Positions 56,300 to 64,000 of a stretch of 64,000 nucleotides of DNA are shown here, piece by piece. A model generated the notes under the pieces. The model saw only the letters and a list, made by a program, of their open reading frames with translations. It was not told where the DNA came from and made no database searches. The stretch spans positions 2,419,501 to 2,483,500 of the forward strand of contig JAJVDF010000017.1 of the NCBI GenBank assembly GCA_022410635.1. Reading direction: 5' to 3'. A program made the translations under genes and the position numbers. This stretch comes from Tretioscincus oriximinensis. Lineage: Eukaryota; Chordata; Lepidosauria; Squamata; Gymnophthalmidae. Each line of letters begins with the position of its first letter. Within the stretch, counting starts at the first letter, position 1.

Positions 56300-58145
56300 G
56301 CTTAAGTCTATGTCCAATAAATACTTCTTGTCAATACGCTTCCACTAGCAATGTGAAATTTGTGTTTCATTATTGCAAATTTGTATGAATAGTTCATGGT
56401 ATCGAACTTAACATGATGTTATTTGCATACTTATGTTAATGGAGCAAGCAACCCTTGTCAGTTGTGACANAAACTGTTAGAACAATTCACATTTGCAACC
56501 TGTTGTTATACACCTTTTTAGTTTTAGGTGTAAAATGCAATAGAAGTATAAATATATAAAGAAAACAAATAAACAACTATCTGAATATTCATTCAAATGC
56601 ATTTTTGAGGGATCTATTCATTACTGAACAGAAATGAACAGATGTGAGTTGGTATAATGTACCAAATGTGAAAATTGTTTTTATTTACATCTCCAACTTT
56701 GCGATAATAATATAGTAGAAACCATTGCTTCTGTGACAAGACTTGTTTTCTCCAGTATAGGAAGACACGTTTGAAGTCTGACTTGGATAGGGAGATAAGA
56801 AATAATTCCTACAATGAATCAGGAGAAGGAAAGCTATGGATCTATGATAGGCACATCTTCCCAATTGCCTCTTCTCCTACCTTTATATTAATTAGACTGA
56901 AAGTGTGCCTTCAGGAGTCAGCTTAAAGCAATCAATTCTAGTCAGGGATATAGAGATTGCTCTTTTCCTGATTATATATAGTTCTCTTTCTCTTTCCCTT
57001 TCACAACCAACCGTCACATTTGACAGCCTAAATCTAGTTTTTATTCCCCTACTCTGCTTAGCGGATCATCAGATTTCTGACGCATAACTCATGCATAGTC
57101 CCTGATGTGAGAAGAAATATGCATACATAATTTGTTCTTGCAATTCCTCCTTCAAGAATTCCATGGATTTATATAGTTGGATCAGTATGTCCCTGCTTGC
57201 ATTCCTATTCTGAAATATTGTCAGATATATTTGGGAGCTATTCAATTTCAATTTCAGGGTCAACAATTGTGAACCTAGACAAATCTTCATCTGATATAGG
57301 TTGCTTCAAATCCTAGGACCCTAAAAGATGGGGAGGCAAAGATACTCCTGTGAATTCCATGCTAGAAGCCAGAGGACAGTCTTAGTCGACTCTACCATTA
57401 GTTGACTTTAGAAATTAAAGCTGTATAGGCCACACAAAGGAGAGTTTGTAATTGCTGCCTGCTGTTAATCCCATTGGCATGTCTCAGTGAAATGTATAGA
57501 GTGCTGTGAGGAGGTTGTCAGGATCTGGTTGCAGGAGCCAGCCTTTAGGCAAAAGGCTCAGGCAAAGCTTAGGCTCCATGGATCACCCCCATGAGTCAGA
57601 GTCCATCTGCCTTATTGACTGACAGACCTTCTCACCCAGACAATGCACATGAAAAAGACCGTGGCTCTTTTGCTGTCGCTCCATTGTTTTTTAAATTTAA
57701 CTGCCTTAACCCTTTTATCTACAAACATTTCAATCCAGTGTGGGGGAAGGTGGGAGAAGAACTGCTTGAACAAATGCTGATTAAATTCCTCCTGGCAAAG
57801 CAGGATCATGTAGCATCAAACCTTCCCTTGATTCTAAATGAACTTGTGGAACTTTACAATTTCCCCCCTATAATCACAATTCAATCAACACATAATCAAA
57901 CACACTGTTCCTTTTTATCATGCATCAGGAATCCAAACTATACAATAGAACTGATATTGAGTTAAAGCCTTGTAAATAATGTATTTTAAAAAGAACATTG
58001 AAAGGTTGGAACAGGTGTGAAGGAGAAGAAGATGGGTTTTGCATTGTGTTAGGACATTGGTATTACTCCAGCATTGAGATTCCACAATTTCTTCTTGTTA
58101 TCTGGAGACACAGATAGCTGAACAAGCATAGATCCTACCACACAC
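56300..58145. other. Unassigned DNA
   Basis: The plus frame at 57591-57965 is 124 codons long, the longest frame here not explained by a LINE, but it shows no recognisable motif and an antisense frame overlaps it. No repeat structure is evident. Confidence 0.4.
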
Positions 58146-58149
58146 AGCA

Positions 58150-58735
58150 CCTATGACTTTTTCAAAAACTTTATGAACATAATAAAAAATGTTAAACTTA
58201 AGAATATGTAATACATGAATTACACAAAACTCCACACACCTCCCCCACACACATTCACACACTCATCCATTTTTACAGCCATCCTGAAATTATGGGATAG
58301 TTTGATTCAAACTCTTTCCTCCACTGTGACCTCCCCATTCTAGTTCTGATATAAACAAACAATCTTGACCATTAATTTTAATATTCCTTTGTATTCCCTT
58401 CCCCTCAAATGCCAATTTTCTTTGTCTAATATAATCAATTTTTAGCATTTCAATAGCATTATAAATCCACATGAAGAAATTCCATATTGTTTGATCATTC
58501 CATCCCCTTACTATTGACGATAACGCCACAATTAATAAAGTTTCAATTAAACCTTATTCGTTATTCAAATAACATCATTGTAAAAATAAACAATGTTCTA
58601 ATGTCCAGTTAATATTTTTCCTTCTAATTGTGTTTATCATTAAACTAATAACCTCCCCCCAAAACTGAATTTTTTCACGTAACCACCATAGGTGAATACA
58701 ATCCCCTATCATTTGATTAAAATGCTAATAGCATT
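58150..58735 (-). mobile_element. L1 LINE 3' end, antisense
   Basis: Antisense frames read HLWWLREKIQFWGEVI (about 58645-58690, the cysteine-motif region with its cysteines lost) and RGWNDQTIWNFFMW (about 58460-58510), followed by the 3' UTR with a C-rich tract on the plus strand at 58215-58250. This parallels the other three L1 fragments. Several stops and frame changes are present. Confidence 0.75.
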
Positions 58736-58739
58736 ATTA

Positions 58740-59398
58740 ATATAGTGCAGATTTTCTTTGGAAAGCCCTGGTTTTACCTGCTTATGCTAAAAACTCATCA
58801 TTGGCAGATAAGAGGCAATGGCTGCAAAGCAAGAAATGAAGCAGAACAGCTTTGCCTCTCTGAATATTTAAAACTGTGCTACATTTGAATGTTATTCTCA
58901 ATGTGGGAATGTCCTAGTGCTATGAATGTCCTAGTGCTATGATGATATCCCATGAGACCATTTCCTATATTCAGTGGCATTGAGGAGATAGGAGCCCACC
59001 TCCTCACGTAACAAGGGCAGTGAGCAGCAGAACAGTGTAGCAGCACCAGCAACAAACAGAAAGACAGAAGTGTTCTATGGACTTCTCCTCTCCCTCATTG
59101 TCTGTTGTTGTGTTCAAGCAGTGCTTATGGCAGCAGGAGTTAGAGCACATTGTCCATGTGGAACATCACAGTCTTCTTACATTGCATATTCATGGTTCTC
59201 TGTAATGCCATTGTGAAAACTTTGAAAACATCTCTATCTGGTAAGATCTAGGAATTCTTAACTGTAGCAGACAATTGCTGCTTTTTGGCTCCTTCCTGCA
59301 CTGAGCAGTATATTAGTCCAGTGTAAGATCTACTTGCCCCATTCTGTACTCTGGAGTAGAACTGAAGAGCTAGGCCATTCTCGCTACATTGGACTGAA
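58740..59398. other. Unassigned DNA
   Basis: A short direct duplication gaatgtcctagtgctatgat occurs at about 58905-58942. Nothing else is recognised. Confidence 0.45.
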
Positions 59399-59399
59399 T

Positions 59400-59465
59400 C
59401 AAGAAGAAGAATTGAGTTTTAACACCCCTGCTTTTCTCAGTCAAAGGGACTCAAAGTTTATTTCA
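59400..59465 (-). mobile_element. SINE 3' end fragment, antisense
   Basis: The sequence caagaagaagaattgagttt, then taacacccctgcttttctca and gtcaaagggactcaaag, is the reverse of the CTT-tailed SINE 3' end. The core and head are absent. Confidence 0.55.
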
Positions 59466-59469
59466 GAAT

Positions 59470-59862
59470 TTATTCCAGAATAAGACTCAGTGCCCCTTTC
59501 AGCAAAATCCCTTAAGACAAATATTCACTGGACATTCCCATTTCGATAAAGTAATTGTGGTCCTTAATGCACAGCCCTACCAATCCATTTAAAGAGCTCA
59601 CTAGTAGATATTGTCTGCATGGGACTAACACTAATCCAGATCAAAGCTGTACTAAGAGCCTCTAAAAGGGATTAGTGATAAGCCAGATTAATTGAAGTTT
59701 GTGTGGACATGGGTATGACTCAAAAGGCATGTGCTATTAGGGTAACATGGTAAACTTACTGTCACACCTTCTCTGCATCATATTTGAATTGTCTTTGAGT
59801 TTTCTTCACATCCTTCACATTCCCTCTGATGGATAATGCTGTGAGCTTTGAAAATGTTTCAA
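59470..59862. other. Unassigned DNA
   Basis: No recognisable element between the SINE fragment and the CR1 3' end. Confidence 0.35.
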
Positions 59863-59947
59863 TTAGAATAATAGAATCATAGAATCATAGAGTTGGATGG
59901 GACTTCCAGGGTCATTGAATCCAACCCCCTGCTCGATGCAGGATTCA

Positions 59948-60863
59948 TTAAACCATCCCAGAAAGATGACTATCCAGTCTCTGTTTGAAGACTTCCAGTG
60001 ACGGCGAACTCACCACCCCCTGTGGCAAACTGTTCCACTGGTTTATCACCCTGACTGTTAGAAAGTTTTTTCTGATATCTAATCTAAATCTACTCCCTTG
60101 CAGTTTCATTCCATTGTTTCTAGTCCTTCCATGTGCTAATGAGAACAGTGCTGATCCCTCTGCTCTGTGACAGCCCTTCAAATATTTGTAGACAGCTATC
60201 AGGTCTCCTCTCAGTCTNNNNNNNNNNNNNNNNNNNNNNNNNNNNNNNNNNNNNNNNNNNNNNNNNNNNNNNNNNNNNNNNNNNNNNNNNNNNNNNNNNN
60301 NNNNNNNNNNNNNNNNNNNNNNNNNNNNNNNNNNNNNNNNNNNNNNNNNNNNNNNNNNNNNNNNNNNNNNNNNNNNNNNNNNNNNNNNNNNNNNNNNNNN
60401 NNNNNNNNNNNNNNNNNNNNNNNNNNNNNNNNNNNNNNNNNNNNNNNNNNNNNNNNNNNNNNNNNNNNNNNNNNNNNNNNNNNNNNNNNNNNNNNNNNNN
60501 NNNNNNNNNNNNCAGGATTGTGTTTGCCTTTTTTGCAGCTGCTTCACACTGTTGACTCATGTTTAATCTGTGATCTACCAAAACACCCAGGTCCTTCTCA
60601 CCTGTGCTGCTGCTCAGACATATTCCTCCCATTCTATATGTGCTGTTTTCATTATTTTTGCCCAGATGTAGGATCTTGCATTTCTCTCTGTTAAATACCA
60701 TTCTGTTAGTTTCAGCCCATTGTTCAAGTTTGTCTAGATTTTTTTGAATCCTATCTCTATCTTGTTTAGTATTAGCTACACCGCCTATTTTTGTGTCATC
60801 AGCAAATTTGATAAGTTTTCCTTCAATTCCTTCATCTAGATCATTTATAAATATGTTAAACAT
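59948..60863 (-). pseudogene. CR1 ORF2 reverse transcriptase and C-terminus, gapped
   Basis: Before the gap the frame reads FNIFINDLDEG, LIKFADDTKIGG (intact F-A-D-D catalytic box), MVFNREKCKILHLGK and GEKDLGVLVDHRLNMSQQ, all RT and thumb motifs of CR1. After the gap it reads RLRGDLIAVYKYLKG and WNSLPQGVVSSPSLEVFKQR. The two sides lie in different frames relative to the stated gap length, so either the gap size is wrong or a frameshift is hidden. Conservation is the best among the LINE frames here. Confidence 0.9.
60218..60512. other. Assembly gap (295 Ns)
   Basis: A continuous run of N within the CR1 copy. Repeat-induced assembly failure is likely because CR1 copies are numerous. Confidence 0.98.
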
Positions 60864-60879
60864 TTGGACCTAGCAGACA

Positions 60880-61025
60880 GTTGATCAATAGTTTGATCAA
60901 CATTTGACTGACAGAGAAGTAAGCAAATAGTTCCCATTGTGTCATCAGAAGTTGCCATTGTATTATCAGATGCTGCCAGCACATCAACAGCATTTGCTGT
61001 CATCTGGCTTAGCATCACTGTCTTT
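60880..61025. other. Unassigned DNA
   Basis: Short stretch between the CR1 and L2 fragments with repeated words catttg and atcagatgctgcc; nothing identified. Confidence 0.35.
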
Positions 61026-61029
61026 GCTG

Positions 61030-61505
61030 GTAAATTGTCCCACTTCTAAGGCAGTCCAACCTACTTTAGTATATAAAGACCCTTAACGGCTTGGGCCCTG
61101 GCTATCTGAAAGAGAGTCTTATCCCATATAGACCTGGCCATGCATTAAGAAGGCCTTCTGGTAGTTCTTTCCATTGTAGATATGTAAAAGGTAAGGGTAC
61201 ACAGGGGGTGTTCTCTGTGGTGGCCCCCAAACTCTGGGACAGCCTCCCTCTAGGCAGCTACATTGTATAGTTTTGGTGCCTGGTACAAACATACCTATTC
61301 ACCCAGGCTTTTGACTAAATACTGTAGCTCCCTCTGCATTCTGTCCTTCCACAGGGAGGGTTGAGTGGATTGTAGGGAGAGATGGTATGGACCTTTTTGT
61401 TTTATTAATATGTTTTTTTTAATTTTTCTTGATATTTTGTTAGTCGCCCTGGGACCAATGGTGAAAGAAGGGATATAAATTATTTTAAATAAATAAATTC
61501 TTCAT
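61030..61505 (+). mobile_element. L2 LINE 3' end, sense orientation
   Basis: The readable ORF2 remnant contains GPGYLKESLIPYRPGHALRR (about 61100-61155) and, after a break, VFSVVAPKLWDSLPLGS (61210-61260), then TYLFTQAFD before the stop. The 3' UTR ends agtcgccctgggaccaatgg, gggatataaattattt and a TAAATAAA tail at 61485-61498. It belongs to a different L2 subfamily from the 36-kb copy, judging by the terminal module. Confidence 0.85.
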
Positions 61506-61509
61506 ACAA

Positions 61510-62330
61510 ACCATTTTTATCACAGCTAATCTGGATCAAGGTAATTCAGTTTTGTGAATCAAGCCAGTAAAATGCATTGATAACCTGTGATAGAAATAAG
61601 GAAAAAGATGAATGCCCACCCTGAAATGCCCAAATCCATATTTATAATCACAATATGAAAATGAAGCCAATGAAGGTAAAGTCATGCCTACAGCGTGGAA
61701 CAGAGCACTCTAAGGATTAAAATAGCTATAATCTACCTTCATCATAAGATTTCTCACTAAGATGTGATTTTTTTCAATGTGCAAAATATTTAAATCTGCC
61801 TTAAGGTGAAGTGAGTCCATAAAGAAATCCCCACAATAAAAAAGCAGAAGGCAGCATCCAGCAAACGTCACTCATAGCCTTAATTCATTTTCAGATACAA
61901 CTGGATATTCTTCCCCACCAATATGTGTGATTGCTAGGCATTTCTCAAAGGTTTGGGTAGCCTGCAGAATGGTATAGTATCCACACAGATAACTTTCTTC
62001 ATATGTATTTGAGCTGGTATCAGCTTTGACAAAAAAAGCTGAGGAATGTTGAAAAGTGTCTATTAAAGCAGGCCATGTAGCTGTAGCCCTCCCAAAGGTT
62101 ACATGAACCAAACAAAAGCCTTGTTTCACTGCTCATCATGCGTCCCAAGTGTTCGCTCACTCTGTTTATGGCAATAAAGTCAATAGGAGTCAAAAGGCAC
62201 TTGGGGTGCCCCCAGGGTCAAAAGATAAGAGTTTAAGAACCTTTATGACCTTTTGGCTGGACTAGCCTAATCCTGTATACCAAAATCTGAGAATGGGCCA
62301 GTAAAAGCTTCAATTAGTATAAGATTCAGC
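61510..62330. other. Unassigned DNA with an unexplained antisense frame
   Basis: On the minus strand 61872-62129 has an open frame of 85 codons ending QTFEKCLAITHIGGEEYPV and further acidic residues. I do not recognise it, and no splice or family evidence supports a gene. Confidence 0.35.
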
Positions 62331-62334
62331 AGGC

Positions 62335-62720
62335 CTCCACCTCAGTCATGCCAGCCCCCCAAGAATACGGCAACACAGTCTTCGTCTCTCTCATTGATAG
62401 CAGGTCACATTCAAGGACACAATGTTAATCTTTAAGACTCTCTATGGGATTGGTGTGAGGTANCTCAAAGGGGCCCCTCTGTTTGTTATGAAGGCCGCCC
62501 TCCACACATCTGTTCACTGGAAACTATGAAGCTGTCAAGCTCAAGGGTGAAGCTTGTGAGAACGAGACACAGCGCTTTCTCGCCAACAGGGGTGACGCTT
62601 TGGAACTCATTACTCAGGGAGATAAGAATGGCCACAATTTTCACAGCCTCCAGGACGAAAAAGAGGGCTTATAGGTTCAGAGTAGTGTTTCTCACAGCTG
62701 CTACTATAAATAGTATTAGA
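62335..62720 (+). mobile_element. Possible non-LTR LINE C-terminal fragment
   Basis: The frame at 62526 onward reads RTRHSAFSPTGVTLWNSLLR and then EIRMATIFTASRTKKRA, which resembles the conserved F-S-x-x-G-x-x-L-W-N-S-L block of L2/CR1-type ORF2 C-termini. The upstream sequence (cctctgtttgttatgaaggc) may be part of the same element. There is no tail. The superfamily is uncertain. Confidence 0.45.
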
Positions 62721-62724
62721 AAAG

Positions 62725-62970
62725 AGGAGGAAGAAAACAAAATGAACCTTAAGAAGATTGAGTTGAATGAAAGGTGTGTGTGAGATACATGGTTCTTTTT
62801 TGTGTCTCATTGATAAAATGCAGTATTGGTCCAAAATTCATGGAAAAGGTATACTGGTGATTATTGTAGGTAGAATTTTCTAAAACGAACGAATCCTTTC
62901 CCCCAACACTAATTTCAGGTGGGCCCACATGCTTCCAAGTATAGGACAGTTATAAGTTAGAGAAATAAGT
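62725..62970. other. Unassigned DNA
   Basis: Short A-rich stretch without recognisable content. Confidence 0.3.
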
Positions 62971-62973
62971 ATG

Positions 62974-63104
<131 letters not shown>

Positions 63105-63109
63105 GCAAT

Positions 63110-64000
63110 AATAGTGCTGGTAATGGAGTATTCATTGTTGAGGTTTAGGAACATTTGGAGGGCTACAAGTTAAACACTCCTGGTTTAGTGTATTTTGAAC
63201 CTAAAACTTTCCCTATGGACTATGGTGGGGACAATGCCTACCCTGTCCCTTCACACGATACCAAGTTTGGGAATGATGTCTGTCTTATGGTTCAAGGATG
63301 GTTTGGTAGCAGAGTTGGTCCAGCTCTGTACTGAACCTGCATGACATTTCATTGGCTCCTTGAATGGCCACATTTTGGAGAATTTCTGGATGTATTTTTC
63401 ATCACTNCCTGGTGAATTGGAGCTTGGTGAATTTTAGTTTCCTGGCTCCAAAAGTAAGCCAGGAAATGGTGGTCTCCCATGCAAATGGTTGCTAATGGCT
63501 CTGTAATGCCTCACTTCACTTTTAGTCTGCTGTGTTCTATGCGCCAGACATCACTGTGTGACTAAAAAAGCCTCTTCAGTTATAAGAAAGCACCCCTTCT
63601 TATATTCCCCTGGGCCTTGCCATAGCCTACACAAGCATGTGGATGGATGGCCCCTATTACAAGATAAAGTCCAATCCAGAAAGAGGCTACAACATTGGAA
63701 GATGGTTAAAATTTGTCCTTTCAGTTACCGTAAGGAAAGTTTCACCATTTTAAAAAGTTTTGCATAGGCTAGTGTGAAATCAAGCCATGGTTTATGCAAT
63801 CATTGGCTAATCAGAAATTACTGTTTATATGAATTATACGCAAACTAGCATATTTTTGCAAAGACCAATTCCATACAACTATATTCTTGATGACAATGCA
63901 CCACTCCACTGTACATAGTTTCAATTTTATATTACATTAGTATTTGTAGAAATACACATGTAGTTTTATATTTGTTTAGATTTTACAAGAGAAAATTTTT
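63110..64000. other. Unassigned DNA to window end
   Basis: No gene or repeat is recognised; short plus frame at 63558-63767 without motif. Confidence 0.35.

Larger units (their letters stand above)
59866..60875 (-). mobile_element. CR1 LINE, second subfamily, antisense, interrupted by an assembly gap
   Basis: The 3' end carries the CR1 terminal octamer repeats (plus strand atagaatcatagaatcatag), then gggacttccagggtcattga and accccctgctcgatgcagga. The 3' subfamily differs from the copies at 19.7 and 55.7 kb, which end in ttatgttctta-type repeats. ORF2 lies on both sides of the gap. Truncated 5' at about 60875. Confidence 0.9.

Noticed and set aside
57591..57965. 124-codon plus-strand frame
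   Set aside because: No recognisable motif, no splice or promoter context, and an overlapping antisense frame of similar quality. Length alone is not convincing in 64 kb.
60120..60863. A 247-codon antisense frame, the longest in the window
   Set aside because: Much of its length is the N gap. Only the part before the gap is real CR1 ORF2; the part after the gap in this frame is not CR1 protein.

Overview
The window looks like non-coding nuclear DNA of a lepidosaurian reptile, most likely a squamate (lizard, gecko or snake); the tuatara cannot be excluded. It contains no bacterial-style gene, operon, rRNA, functional tRNA or CRISPR array, and no intact protein-coding gene that I can recognise. 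Nearly every open frame above 60 codons is either chance or a decayed transposon frame. The lineage call rests on the co-occurrence of CR1, L2 and L1 LINEs, a tRNA-headed MIR-like SINE family, palindromic TA-flanked MITEs and simple-repeat LINE tails. This mixture is typical of lepidosaurs and unlike birds or placental mammals. Many isolated single Ns and one 295-base gap show that this is a draft assembly. Layout: 0-20 kb is mostly single-copy-looking AT-rich DNA. It carries an L2 tail (530-655), CR1 3' fragments (2320-2475; 6165-6750, broken by another repeat), a palindromic MITE (4264-4420), and a nest at 7620-10130 in which an L1 3' end with a perfect 16-bp target-site duplication lies inside an older L2-like element. 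A hairpin repeat follows at 10151-10249, then an inverted SINE (12818-13115), another L2 3' end (13665-13975) and one copy of an unnamed repeat (17725-17995). From 19.7 to 22.1 kb lies a long antisense CR1 copy with reverse-transcriptase remnants, capped by a roughly 180-bp tandem repeat. From 23.7 to 25.35 kb is a block with weak inverted repeats at both ends, and at 28.65-29.45 kb a SINE runs into a sense L1. From 30.5 to 44 kb are a second copy of the MITE, a mariner-like palindrome (34105-34337), a striking 34-bp-stem hairpin (35733-35810), the best L2 ORF2 C-terminus (36085-36770), a SINE split by a possible solo LTR, and a SINE whose 3' tail matches the local L2 tails. From 44 to 64 kb are further L1, L2 and CR1 3' ends, a second copy of the unnamed repeat split by a CR1 insertion (55550-56295), a CR1 copy interrupted by the gap (59866-60875) and a sense L2 end (61030-61505). 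How the parts relate: the autonomous elements are the L2, CR1 and L1 LINEs, all present only as 5'-truncated, frame-broken 3' ends. The SINE with an L2-like tail was probably mobilised by L2, and the MITEs by Tc1/mariner-type transposases that are not encoded here. The best lead for a host exon is an open frame at 42655-42846 that follows a polypyrimidine tract and AG and is rich in CpG. I did not recognise its product and treat it as a weak candidate. The window is best read as an intergenic region or the inside of a large intron, and I found no convincing new biological system.
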